The notes below the pieces were generated by a model that was given only the letters and a program-made list of their open reading frames with translations, ran no database searches and was not told the DNA's origin. Made by a program: the position numbers and the translations under genes. Below are positions 15,748 to 23,535 of a stretch of DNA of 64,000 bases, one piece after another. This DNA comes from Knoellia subterranea KCTC 19937 (GTDB lineage Bacteria > Actinomycetota > Actinomycetes > Actinomycetales > Dermatophilaceae). How positions within the stretch are numbered: position 1 is the first letter of the stretch; each line of letters begins with the position of its first letter. The stretch covers positions 1 through 64,000 of the forward strand of contig NZ_AVPK01000007.1 of assembly GCF_000768685.1 (NCBI RefSeq), in the 5' to 3' direction.

Positions 15748-17634
15748 TCACGCAGTGGGCGGTTCCTGCGGGTGTGCGCCGCGTCGCCTCCGCACGATGG
15801 CGTAACCGGCTGCGCCGATCAGGAGGAGGAGCACGACGGGTCCGCCGCGGACCAGGAGGTTCGGACCGTCCTCGGCCGGCTTGGGATTCGTTGTCTTGGC
15901 AGGCGTGGCATCTGGCGAGGCCGTGGCCGAAGGGTTCGGTGAGGTTGGCGACGGTCCTCCCGACGCGGCATAGCTGGGCTCTCCCGTGATGTCGCCCTCG
16001 ACGTCGACTCGGAACATCATGGGGACTTCAACGACTCCGCCTTGGCGGCTGAGTGGGATGGCGATGCGCAGGTAATAGTCGCCAGCCAGATCAGCCAGTG
16101 GTGTGCCGCGTCTCTCACGGTTGCGGTAGCGGACCTCGGCGCTCACCTGCTGGGTGTGCGCCTTCTGGCCGAAACTGCCGTAGCTCAGGCTGGCCTCGTC
16201 GACCAGCCCGCGATCGGGTGCGTAGAGGACGGGTGCGTAGTGGGTCAGCTGCTTAACTTGCTCGGTGACCGAGCCCGGAACCGGCGCGACGGACACCCGA
16301 AGGTGCTGACCCCATCCGACGGGGATGCGATAGAAGATCGTCTCGCCCGACATGTAGGTCTCCTGCCAGCTTCCAGGTGAGATGCGAGGGGCCGAAGAGA
16401 AGGACGGTCCGCCCACGACCGGCCGAGGGTCCGACGGAGCTGGTGCGACCTGGTCCGGATTGACCGAGCCGGCGGGCGGCAGTGCGTCCAGGGCGTCAAC
16501 CGGGGGCTCCTCCATCACGAGGATCTCGGCCGGGTTCGGTGTGGCGCTGCCGGTCTCGCGGTCCAAGGTCAAAGTGACTGCGTCGGACGTGTTGCACGGC
16601 GACGGTCGCAGCTGAGAAGCACTCTTGGTTCCGGACACTCGCACTGTTCCATTGACAAGCCCGGCGAACGCGCTGGACCCGATTCGAGACGCGAGCCCAT
16701 CGCCGCAGCCCTCATCGCCAGCAGCGAGGCGCAGCCGCACGAGCTCACGGTTTGCGGTCTCGCTGTAGGGCGGACGCATGGTGACGGCCACACGCAGCGT
16801 GGAGCCTGACATGGTGCGACGGACCGTGTAGTGCCGCCGGCCCGCGCCGGTCGTGAGGGTGTCGGTGTACTGGCCGGCGGTCAGTTCCGGGGCGCCAGTG
16901 GCAGCCGGCGTACCGACGACAGGGGTGCCGCTGACCGTGAAGGGGCGGATGGCGCGCTGGGACAGCTTGCTCAGCGAAGTGTTGAGCTGGTCAGCGTCCT
17001 TGGCGTCGAAGTAGCTGCCGTTGCCGGCGTCGGCGATGCACTGGAGCTGCGTGCGTGCCTTGGCGTTGACGCCGAAGCCGACGGTGTCGATCTGGAGGTC
17101 GATCCCGTTGGCGGTGAGCTTCTTGACGACCGGGCACGGGTCGGGGACGCAGGACTCTTCGCCGTCGGAGACGAGGACGATGTTGCGCTTGCCGTCGGCG
17201 CCGAGGTCCTTCATCGCTTCCTCGAGGGAGTGCGCGATGGGCGTTTCGCCGAGGGCCTTGATGGCGGCGATTGTCGTGGTCATCCCGGCCTTGTCGAGGG
17301 CACCGATGGGGTGGACGAGCTTGGTGTCGGCGCATGCGGCCGGGGTGGGCTTGCCTCCGCCGTCGACGGTGGCGCCGTACACGCGCAGTCCGACCTGGGC
17401 ACTCTCGGGCAGGGCACCGACCACGCCGGTGAGGGCCTTCTTCGCGGCTTCGATCTTGGTCAGGCCGCTCGGGTCCTTGGCCTTCATCGACCCGGACGCG
17501 TCGAGCATGAGCAGCAGCTTCCCCGGCACCGGGTCGTCCGCAGTGACGCCGCTCGCCGAAGCCGGCAGCGCGGCGTGTGACCCGGCAGTCAGTGCCATGA
17601 CGGCGGTTGTGCAGAGCGCGGCAAGGATCCGCAT
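15748..17634 (-). CDS. Secreted, membrane-anchored VWA-domain protein (paralog 1)
   Basis: The 628-residue protein has a signal peptide (cleavage near 28), a von Willebrand A domain at about 38-225 with metal site MLDASGSMK (DASGS 45-49), a large beta-rich extracellular region, a Ser/Pro/Thr linker near 555-590 and a C-terminal membrane span followed by VRRRRG. So the VWA domain is displayed outside the cell on a single anchor. It is paralogous along its length to the protein at 20910-22919; the VWA halves are nearly identical. It heads a probable operon with MoxR and the CoxE-like gene. A 16-base palindrome lies upstream (17673-17688), as at the paralog. Confidence 0.82.
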   Translation of the reverse strand: MRILAALCTTAVMALTAGSHAALPASASGVTADDPVPGKLLLMLDASGSMKAKDPSGLTKIEAAKKALTGVVGALPESAQVGLRVYGATVDGGGKPTPAACADTKLVHPIGALDKAGMTTTIAAIKALGETPIAHSLEEAMKDLGADGKRNIVLVSDGEESCVPDPCPVVKKLTANGIDLQIDTVGFGVNAKARTQLQCIADAGNGSYFDAKDADQLNTSLSKLSQRAIRPFTVSGTPVVGTPAATGAPELTAGQYTDTLTTGAGRRHYTVRRTMSGSTLRVAVTMRPPYSETANRELVRLRLAAGDEGCGDGLASRIGSSAFAGLVNGTVRVSGTKSASQLRPSPCNTSDAVTLTLDRETGSATPNPAEILVMEEPPVDALDALPPAGSVNPDQVAPAPSDPRPVVGGPSFSSAPRISPGSWQETYMSGETIFYRIPVGWGQHLRVSVAPVPGSVTEQVKQLTHYAPVLYAPDRGLVDEASLSYGSFGQKAHTQQVSAEVRYRNRERRGTPLADLAGDYYLRIAIPLSRQGGVVEVPMMFRVDVEGDITGEPSYAASGGPSPTSPNPSATASPDATPAKTTNPKPAEDGPNLLVRGGPVVLLLLIGAAGYAIVRRRRGAHPQEPPTA

Positions 17635-17672
17635 CGTTCTTCCCCCTCAGGTGATGGTGCGGCCACCGTAGC

Positions 17673-17688
17673 GTTTGCAATAGCAAAC
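17673..17688. promoter_or_regulatory. Palindromic operator shared by the two VWA paralogs (site 1)
   Basis: GTTTGCAATAGCAAAC has six-base inverted arms around AATA, 38 bases before the start of the leftward VWA gene. A site of the same plan (ATTCGCTATCGCAAAT) lies before the second VWA gene. Six-base arms and common placement suggest a dedicated dimeric regulator. Confidence 0.55.
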
Positions 17689-17740
17689 ACGCAACCCGGC
17701 TGGCAGGGGAAGGCTACCCATCGGAGGTGGGCGGACGGCA

Positions 17741-17746
17741 TACGCT
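17741..17746 (+). promoter_or_regulatory. Leaderless -10 box TACGCT
   Basis: TACGCT is 7 nt before the ATG at 17754 and begins inside a reverse GTATGCCG octamer (17736-17743). Confidence 0.5.
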
Positions 17747-17753
17747 GCGGTTC

Positions 17754-18677
17754 ATGTCTCCCCGGGTGATCCACACCGCTCAGGCATTGGTCGATGTCGT
17801 CGTGGAGGTGCCAGCTCTCCCCAGACGAGGCGGCAACGTCATGGCGCCGCCGCCGAAGGAGTACGCCGGGGGAGCGGTCAACATCCTCCTCGCCGCCGCC
17901 CGCCAGGGCGCGGAGTGCGTGCACGCCGGCGCGACCGGTACGGGGCCTCATGGCGACCTCATCCGGAATGCGCTGGCTGCCGAGGGCGTCACGGTGTCGA
18001 GCCCTGTCGTGCCCGATCTCGACACCGGCATCTGCGTCGTCATGCTCGAGCCGACGGCGGAGCGGACCTTCGTCACGACACAGGCGGCTGAGCGGATCAT
18101 CAGCGTCGAGTCGCTCCAGACCTCCGACCCGCAGCCGGGTGACCTCGTCTGCGTCAGCGGCTACTCGCTGACCGGCACAACGCGAGATCCGTTGCTGCAG
18201 TGGCTTGCTGGGCTCCCGAAGGGTGTCGAGGTCGTGCTCGACCCGGGGGCGATCTTCGAGGAGCTCGACGACGAGATCCGCACCCGGATGCTCGGCATCA
18301 CGACGGTGTGGACGGGCAACAAGGAGGAGAGCGAGGCGCTCACCGGCGAGGATGACATCGTCGCCGCGGTCGCCCTCTGCATCGACCACCTGCCCGACGG
18401 AGCGGTTGCGATCGTGCGCGACGGGCCCGAGGGCTGCGCGGTCCATGTCGACGGCGAGACGACCGACCTCGACGGCTACCCGCAGAAGCCGGTCGACACC
18501 AACGGCGCCGGCGACACCCACACGGGCGTCCTCGTCGCCTGCCGAGCAGCCGGCATGCCGTGGGTCGAATCCGCGCGCCGCGCCAACGCCGGCGGGGCGA
18601 TCAAGGTGACCCGACGAGGTCCTGCAACCGCCCCCACGGCCGAGGAGATCGACGCCTTCCTGGCCGAGAACGCCTGA
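17754..18677 (+). CDS. PfkB/ribokinase-family carbohydrate kinase
   Basis: The 307-residue sugar or nucleoside kinase opens with a PfkB-like strand and glycine pair (YAGGAVNILLAAARQG near 38) and carries the anion-hole and catalytic-base motif DTNGAGDTHTGVL near 256-268. It is a standard length for ribokinase-like enzymes, which phosphorylate sugars or nucleosides with ATP. Substrate specificity is not evident. It is divergent from the VWA operon and stands alone, ending in a hairpin. The ATG at 17754 is supported by TACGCT 7 nt upstream. Confidence 0.87.
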   Translation: MSPRVIHTAQALVDVVVEVPALPRRGGNVMAPPPKEYAGGAVNILLAAARQGAECVHAGATGTGPHGDLIRNALAAEGVTVSSPVVPDLDTGICVVMLEPTAERTFVTTQAAERIISVESLQTSDPQPGDLVCVSGYSLTGTTRDPLLQWLAGLPKGVEVVLDPGAIFEELDDEIRTRMLGITTVWTGNKEESEALTGEDDIVAAVALCIDHLPDGAVAIVRDGPEGCAVHVDGETTDLDGYPQKPVDTNGAGDTHTGVLVACRAAGMPWVESARRANAGGAIKVTRRGPATAPTAEEIDAFLAENA

Positions 18678-18683
18678 CGATTT

Positions 18684-18716
18684 GCGACAGGCGTGGCCGG
18701 TGTCCGCCACTGTCGC
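18684..18716 (+). terminator. Hairpin after the PfkB kinase gene
   Basis: GCGACAG (18684-18690) pairs with CTGTCGC (18710-18716), with a GC-rich inner stem (GGCGTGG with CCGCCAC approximately). Confidence 0.55.
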
Positions 18717-18849
18717 GAGTCGGCTGCGGTACGGGTTGGGCGGGTGGATCCCGAAAGGCGAGGTTGGACGACACCTCGATCGCTATAGGCGGCGGCCACG
18801 AGGGCTCGACGCATCGCGCCTCGAGGTCGCCTGAGCCGGCACCCCACCT

Positions 18850-18894
18850 CCTCATTTCCTGCTGCAACATGCCCCTGCCAGGGGCGGAATGAGG
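18850..18894 (-). terminator. Two-part hairpin after the small membrane protein gene
   Basis: CCTCATT (18850-18856) pairs with AATGAGG (18888-18894), enclosing a second hairpin, GCCCCT with AGGGGC (18871-18885). It is just downstream of the leftward gene ending at 18912. The rest of the 18717-18911 gap shows no gene. Confidence 0.5.
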
Positions 18895-18911
18895 AACGCA
18901 AGCAGTCGGGC

Positions 18912-19091
18912 TCAGCTCGGGTGCCCCTCGGCTTCCTGGGACTCGGCGTCGGCGACGACCTGCTCGGCCTCGGCGACGGCGCGGGCGCGACGTCGGTCGA
19001 GCAGCAGCTTGCCGAGGCTGCCGACGACGACGGCACCCACGGTGCCGGACATGATCCAGGCGAAGGCAGAACGTTCGTCAGAGCGATCCAT
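18912..19091 (-). CDS. Small single-span membrane protein
   Basis: A 59-codon gene reads MDRSDERSAFAWIMSGTVGA and continues through a hydrophobic helix (about residues 10-30) to a basic stop-transfer (LLLDRRRARA) and an acidic Ala/Glu-rich C-terminal helix. Charge pattern and codon bias look coding. The function is unknown. It is divergent from the HTH/kinase pair, 60 bases away, so may share its control region. A double hairpin follows its stop codon. Confidence 0.6.
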   Translation of the reverse strand: MDRSDERSAFAWIMSGTVGAVVVGSLGKLLLDRRRARAVAEAEQVVADAESQEAEGHPS

Positions 19092-19139
19092 GGCCCCATC
19101 CTGCCCCAGCCGTCACGGGGGAGCACCCAGGTCCGCTCA

Positions 19140-19145
19140 TAGGAT
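19140..19145 (+). promoter_or_regulatory. Leaderless -10 box TAGGAT
   Basis: TAGGAT is 6 nt before the GTG at 19152, with no ribosome site between. Confidence 0.5.
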
Positions 19146-19151
19146 GACCGT

Positions 19152-19604
19152 GTGACGACCGACGACGCACTGGAGCAGCAACGCGCCCTCTACGGCGCGC
19201 CCCTCTCCGAGCTGGGCGCCACCGTCCGGACCGGTCTCGGGCTCACCCAGGGCCGCCTGGCCGAAGTGCTCGGGTTGTCGGCCCCGATGCTGTCGCAGCT
19301 CCTCAGCGGGCAGCGGGTCAAGATCGGCAATCCCGCTGTCGTGCACCGGTTGCAGCGCCTTCTCGACCTCACGAGGGAGGCCGGGAGCCTCACTCCCGAC
19401 GAGGTCATTGCCCGTCTCGCGACCATCCGTGAGGAGCAGCCCACGCTCACCGGTGCGGCGCACGACACCGACTCCGCGATGCGCCTCCTGGCGTCGTTGG
19501 GGACACCTGACCAGCTCCTCTCGACCGCCGCTGCCGCAGACTCCGCCGGCGCGGCACGGCTCGCCGAACAGCTTCGACGCGCGGCCGGGGTCGCCCGTGG
19601 GTGA
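19152..19604 (+). CDS. XRE-like helix-turn-helix DNA-binding protein
   Basis: The 150-residue protein has a lambda-repressor-like HTH at about 26-75: GLTQGRLAEVLGLSAPMLSQ, then a basic segment and RLQRLLDLT. The rest is helical and polar, with no ligand or sensor domain visible. Its last 8 bases overlap the kinase gene, so the two are translationally coupled; the kinase may phosphorylate it, an inference. The GTG start is supported by a TAGGAT box 6 nt upstream. Confidence 0.8.
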   Translation: MTTDDALEQQRALYGAPLSELGATVRTGLGLTQGRLAEVLGLSAPMLSQLLSGQRVKIGNPAVVHRLQRLLDLTREAGSLTPDEVIARLATIREEQPTLTGAAHDTDSAMRLLASLGTPDQLLSTAAAADSAGAARLAEQLRRAAGVARG

Positions 19605-20913
19605 GGTCTTCGCCGGGCGCTACGAACTGCTCGACACCCTGGGAGAGGGTGGCATGGGGACGGTCTGGCGCGTCTGGGACGCCCGCGAGGAACGGATCGT
19701 TGCCGCCAAGGTGCTGCGCCAGTCCGACGCGGTCTCCCTGCTGCGCTTCGTTCGGGAGCAGGCCTTCCGCGTCGACCACCCGCATGTCCTCACGCCGCTG
19801 GGGTGGGCGGGGGAGGACGACCGGGTGCTCTTCACCATGCCCGTCGTCGAGGGCGGTTCCGTGGCGAGCCTCATCGGTGACCACGGGCCGCTGCCACCTT
19901 TGCTGGCCGCCGAGATCCTGCGCCAGTTGATGAGCGCGCTCGACGCCGTCCACGCTGCCGGGATCCTGCACCGCGACGTCAAGCCCGCCAACGTGCTCCT
20001 CGCGGCGACCGGCACCGAACGGCCGCACACTTTCCTCACGGACTTCGGCATCGCCATCGAGCTGGACGGCGTGCGGCTCACGCAGACGGGACAGTGGTCC
20101 GGGACGCCGAGCTACACGGCGCCCGAGACCCACGAGGGCGCCGAACCCGATCCCACTGCCGACCTGTATGCCGTGGGGCAAGTCGGGTTGGCGATGCTCA
20201 CCGGGGAGCGTCCGTCGGCTTCACCGACCCGCGCGGCCGGGGTGCCCGACGATCTCTGGTCCTTGCTCCTCGATCTGACTCGGGTCGACCCGCAGGCCCG
20301 ACCCCAGACAGCCGCAGAGGCGCTGCGTCGACTCGAGGGACCCGAACTCGTGTGGCGTCCGGGCGCGATGGGTGAGGTGGAGGTGCTGCGCCACGTCCCC
20401 GAACCCCGCGACGGGTTGCACCAGGTCAATGCTCGGGCCGATGACGTCACGCACGTCCGACCGGGGGCGGTGCCGGAGGCGGTCGACGAGCCTGCGCCCG
20501 AGGCGCCAACTCCGGTGCAGGACAGGCCCGTTCGCCCGAATACGCCGACCTCGCCGGGGTCCCCGAACCGTCGTGGCCTCACGGTGCTCTTCGTCGCCAT
20601 GGTGCTGCTGGCGCTCGCCGCGGGGGTGGTGGTGTGGTCCCCGTGGTCGTCCGACACTGGAAACCCACGCACACCGGCCACCACACCCGCCGGTACGTCA
20701 GGGACCAGCAATGGCTCGGAGAGCCCGACGACCGCTCCGACACCGACCTCCTCGCAGGGATCGGTCGGCGTCGGAACGGTCGTCGTGTCGGTCGGTCAGC
20801 CGTGCCAGTTCAGTGACGTCGGGGTCCGGGAGGAGACCGTCACGGGTGACGCCGTCGTGTGCCAACGGCGCACCGATGGCGCCTACGCCTGGGACCCGGC
20901 GCCGACCGGTTAG
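19597..20913 (+). CDS. Transmembrane serine/threonine protein kinase (PknB-like)
   Basis: The 438-residue Hanks-type kinase has a glycine loop (LGEGGMGTVW, 15-24), catalytic Lys38, HRDVKPANVLL with Asp127, and DFG at 149-151, then an APE-like TAPETHEG. A Pro/Thr-rich juxtamembrane stretch leads to one membrane span (LFVAMVLLALAAGVVVW near 335-352) and an outer Ser/Thr-rich linker ending in a small domain with two Cys. It therefore spans the membrane with the kinase inside. GTG at 19597 is chosen because the kinase domain begins there; it overlaps the HTH gene. Its TAG overlaps the stop codon of the convergent VWA gene. Confidence 0.88.
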   Translation: MGEVFAGRYELLDTLGEGGMGTVWRVWDAREERIVAAKVLRQSDAVSLLRFVREQAFRVDHPHVLTPLGWAGEDDRVLFTMPVVEGGSVASLIGDHGPLPPLLAAEILRQLMSALDAVHAAGILHRDVKPANVLLAATGTERPHTFLTDFGIAIELDGVRLTQTGQWSGTPSYTAPETHEGAEPDPTADLYAVGQVGLAMLTGERPSASPTRAAGVPDDLWSLLLDLTRVDPQARPQTAAEALRRLEGPELVWRPGAMGEVEVLRHVPEPRDGLHQVNARADDVTHVRPGAVPEAVDEPAPEAPTPVQDRPVRPNTPTSPGSPNRRGLTVLFVAMVLLALAAGVVVWSPWSSDTGNPRTPATTPAGTSGTSNGSESPTTAPTPTSSQGSVGVGTVVVSVGQPCQFSDVGVREETVTGDAVVCQRRTDGAYAWDPAPTG

Positions 20914-22919
20914 AGCTCGTGCGGTTGACGATCCTCGGCGATCACGGTGTCGTCATCGCGGCCAGAACCCTTGCGGCGCAAGGCTCCTGCCACCACGGCG
21001 CCCAGTCCGAGGACTCCGATGAGACCTCCGAAGATCCAGGCGAACGGGGACGGGTCGGCCTCTCGTGACTTGTGCTCCACGGTGTCCTCCTCGGTGGTGG
21101 GGTCTGTCGACTCACCCGACACGCTAGGCGACGCGGACGCATCGGGTGCGAGGCCGGCATACGCCGGCTTGCCCGTGGGCTCACCCTCGACGGCGATGTT
21201 GAGGCGCACGGTGAGCGGGATGGCGAGGCCGGGGGAGTCCTCGGTCGCGCGCCCGACGGCGAAGTAGTAGTAGCCGGGCTGTGAGACTTCCTGGAGTGCG
21301 GGGTAGTGGTAGCCGTTGCCCTGCACTCGCTTGTTGCGGTAGCGGACTTCGGGGGTGTACTCGGTGAGCGAGAATTGCGGCGAGCTTGCGCTGAGGTTCT
21401 CGCGGTTGTCCGGGTCCCCGCCGGCACGGGTGAGCGGGAAGAAGGACGGCGTCCAGGCGTCGACCGTGAAGAGGTTGTGGCTCGTCGACGTGAAGGTCGG
21501 CTTGGGTCCGACCGCGCCGATGTCGGCCGTGAGTGCGGCACGCTGACCGAAGTCGAGCCGGACGCGGTAGTAGATCTGCTCACCCGGGAGGATCGTGTCC
21601 TGGAACGTGCCGGGGGCCAGGGTGGGCGCATCGGCGAAGCCGCCGCCTCCGACAACGGGCACGGGGGCGCCGGTCGGCTTGGCCGTGAGCGGCGTGACCT
21701 TCTCCGAATCCACTCCCTCGGGGAGGGCCGACAGGTTCGTCACCGGCGGCTCCTCGATGTAGGCGAGCTGGACCGGGACCTCGCCGGGGGCGCCGTCCTT
21801 GTGGGTCAGGGCAGCGACGAGTTCGGGGGAACTGGCACACGGCTCGTCCTTGCCGGACTGCTCCGGGTCGGCCGCTTCCCAGCCGCCGGCCGTCGCCGCA
21901 GCGGTCATCGACGAACCCGAGCGGAAGAATTCGATCGCCGTGTCGTACTCACTGTCGCACTCCTCGCCATCGGGCGTCTGCAGCGTGACCTCCCACGTCT
22001 CGGCGTCCGTGGCGCCGCGATCCGCGGCCATCGGACGTGCCACGAGCGAGACGTGCACGACCGAGCCAGGGGTCCGCTTGATGCGGAGGTATCGGGGGTC
22101 GGCCCCGACCGCGAACGTGTCGCGGAAACGACCCGGCTCGAGGACCGGGGCGGAGGCCTGGTCGGGCGTCGCAGTCACGGGCGTGCCGTCGATGCTGAAC
22201 GGGCGGAGAGCGCGTTGGCTGAGCTTGCTCAGCGACGAGGTGAGAGCGTCGGCGTCCCTGGCGTCGTAGTAGGTGCCGTTGCCGGCGTCGGCGATGCACT
22301 GGAGCTGCTGTCGTGCGTCGGCGTTGACGCCGAATCCGACGGTGTCGATCTGGAGGTCGATGCCGTTGGCGGTGAGCTTCTTGACGACCGGGCAGGGGTC
22401 GGGGACGCAGGACTCCTCGCCGTCGGAGACGAGGACGATGTTGCGCTTGCCGTCGGCGCCGAGGTCCTTCATGGCCTCGGTGAGGGAGTGCGCGATGGGG
22501 GTTTCGCCGAGGGCGGTGATGGCAGTGATGGTCTTCGTCAGACCCGCCCTGTCGAGGGGCCCGACTGGGTGGACGAGTCGGGAGTCGGCGCAGGCGGCGG
22601 CGGTGGGCTTGTTGTGCCCGTCGACCGTGGCGCCGTAGACGCGCAGTCCCACCTGGGCGCTCTCGGGCAGGGCGCTCACGACTCCGGTGAGGGCCTTCTT
22701 GGCGGCCTCGATCTTGCTCAGCCCGCTGGGGTCGGAGGCCTTCATCGACCCGGACGCGTCGAGCATGAGCAGCAGCTTGCCCGGCACGGGATCGTCCGCG
22801 GTGGCTACCGAAGCGGCCGGTGACGCGGCAGCGGCAGGTGCGGTGCCGGCATACCCGGCTGGTGTCACGCCGAGAAGGACGGCGACGGCGGCGAGAGCCG
22901 TCAGGATCGTGCGACGCAT
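20910..22919 (-). CDS. Secreted, membrane-anchored VWA-domain protein (paralog 2)
   Basis: This 669-residue paralog of the protein at 15748-17634 has the same plan: signal peptide (to about 25), VWA domain with LLLMLDASGSMK (DASGS 54-58), a near-identical stretch including GEESCVPDPCPVVKKLTANG, a longer beta-rich outer region, a Ser/Thr-rich stalk and a C-terminal span (IFGGLIGVLGLGAVVAGAL) with a polar tail. Start ATG 22919 follows GGAGGGG. It stands alone and shares stop-codon bases with the convergent kinase gene. A palindrome like that of its paralog lies at 22942-22957. Role unknown; surface VWA proteins often bind ligands or assemble complexes through the metal site. Confidence 0.82.
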   Translation of the reverse strand: MRRTILTALAAVAVLLGVTPAGYAGTAPAAAASPAASVATADDPVPGKLLLMLDASGSMKASDPSGLSKIEAAKKALTGVVSALPESAQVGLRVYGATVDGHNKPTAAACADSRLVHPVGPLDRAGLTKTITAITALGETPIAHSLTEAMKDLGADGKRNIVLVSDGEESCVPDPCPVVKKLTANGIDLQIDTVGFGVNADARQQLQCIADAGNGTYYDARDADALTSSLSKLSQRALRPFSIDGTPVTATPDQASAPVLEPGRFRDTFAVGADPRYLRIKRTPGSVVHVSLVARPMAADRGATDAETWEVTLQTPDGEECDSEYDTAIEFFRSGSSMTAAATAGGWEAADPEQSGKDEPCASSPELVAALTHKDGAPGEVPVQLAYIEEPPVTNLSALPEGVDSEKVTPLTAKPTGAPVPVVGGGGFADAPTLAPGTFQDTILPGEQIYYRVRLDFGQRAALTADIGAVGPKPTFTSTSHNLFTVDAWTPSFFPLTRAGGDPDNRENLSASSPQFSLTEYTPEVRYRNKRVQGNGYHYPALQEVSQPGYYYFAVGRATEDSPGLAIPLTVRLNIAVEGEPTGKPAYAGLAPDASASPSVSGESTDPTTEEDTVEHKSREADPSPFAWIFGGLIGVLGLGAVVAGALRRKGSGRDDDTVIAEDRQPHEL

Positions 22920-22941
22920 GGTTCCCCTCCAACAAGGTGAT

Positions 22942-22957
22942 ATTCGCTATCGCAAAT
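22942..22957. promoter_or_regulatory. Palindromic operator shared by the two VWA paralogs (site 2)
   Basis: ATTCGCTATCGCAAAT resembles GTTTGCAATAGCAAAC at 17673 in length, arm sequence and AT-rich centre. It lies 22 bases before the start of paralog 2. Consensus on the gene strand: RTTTGCNATNGCRAAY. Confidence 0.5.
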
Positions 22958-22992
22958 CCACGCGGCGGGAACGGGGCGGATCAAGCGACTGT

Positions 22993-23012
22993 GATGGGGA
23001 GAACTCCCCATC
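22993..23012 (-). terminator. Hairpin after the LiuR-type regulator gene
   Basis: GATGGGGA (22993-23000), loop GAAC, TCCCCATC (23005-23012): a perfect eight-pair stem downstream of the leftward regulator gene that ends at 23038. Confidence 0.55.
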
Positions 23013-23037
23013 GCGTACCGCTGCAGGGCGCGGGGAC

Positions 23038-23442
23038 TCAGCCCAGGCGACCGAGGTCGTTCCGGCACGACTCCTCGAACCGGTCCAGCTCGCTCAGCGC
23101 CGCGTCGAGGTCGCGGCGGCGCTGCTCGAGATCAGAGCGACGCTCATCGATCTGGCCGAGGACGTACTCGAGCTGGCTGCGGCGGCCGCGCGGTGCGTCG
23201 TAGAGGTCGATGATCGTGCGGATCTCCTCGAGCGGAAAACCCAGCCGCTTGCCGCGCAGGATGAGGCCGAGTCGGGTCTTGTCGCGACGGTGGTAGATGC
23301 GCGTCGTGCCCACTCGTTCGGGGGAGATGAGGCCGAGGTCCTCGTAGTGGCGCACGGTTCGATGGGTCACGTCGAACTCCTCGGCGATCTCACGGATCGT
23401 CCAGGTCTGTTCGGGTGCCTTCGCGCGGGTTGCCACAGGCAC
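23038..23442 (-). CDS. liuR: MerR-family regulator of acyl-CoA / branched-chain catabolism (LiuR type)
   Basis: The 134-residue protein has an N-terminal MerR HTH (TIREIAEEFDVTHRTVRHYE, about 15-34) with the family's GLISPER wing, an Arg-rich second helix and a C-terminal coiled coil (QLEYVLGQIDERRSDLEQ...). It lacks the Cys residues of metal sensors. It is divergent from an acyl-CoA dehydrogenase and a carboxyltransferase, and an ACGTTTACGTCAACGT-like palindrome lies between. Both fit LiuR, which controls leucine/isovalerate catabolism in proteobacteria; the name is by analogy. The start is GTG at 23442, with another in-frame GTG at 23436. Confidence 0.72.
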   Translation of the reverse strand: MPVATRAKAPEQTWTIREIAEEFDVTHRTVRHYEDLGLISPERVGTTRIYHRRDKTRLGLILRGKRLGFPLEEIRTIIDLYDAPRGRRSQLEYVLGQIDERRSDLEQRRRDLDAALSELDRFEESCRNDLGRLG

Positions 23443-23450
23443 GAGTATTG

Positions 23451-23474
23451 CTTTACGTTTACGTCAACGTCAAG
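23451..23474. promoter_or_regulatory. LiuR-like operator
   Basis: TTTACGTTTACGTCAACGTCAA forms an imperfect palindrome of ACGT units between the divergent regulator and acyl-CoA dehydrogenase genes. It closely resembles LiuR sites reported for proteobacteria. A GTATGCCG octamer follows at 23486. Confidence 0.65.
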
Positions 23475-23535
23475 ACAATCAGCAGGTATGCCGGGTGGCT
23501 GCGACCCAGCCCACCGCACCTTGGGAGGAACACCG

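Noticed and set aside
18717-18849. Possible small RNA or gene in the gap after the PfkB gene
   Set aside because: No good start-stop frame, promoter or strong structure was visible beyond the terminators.
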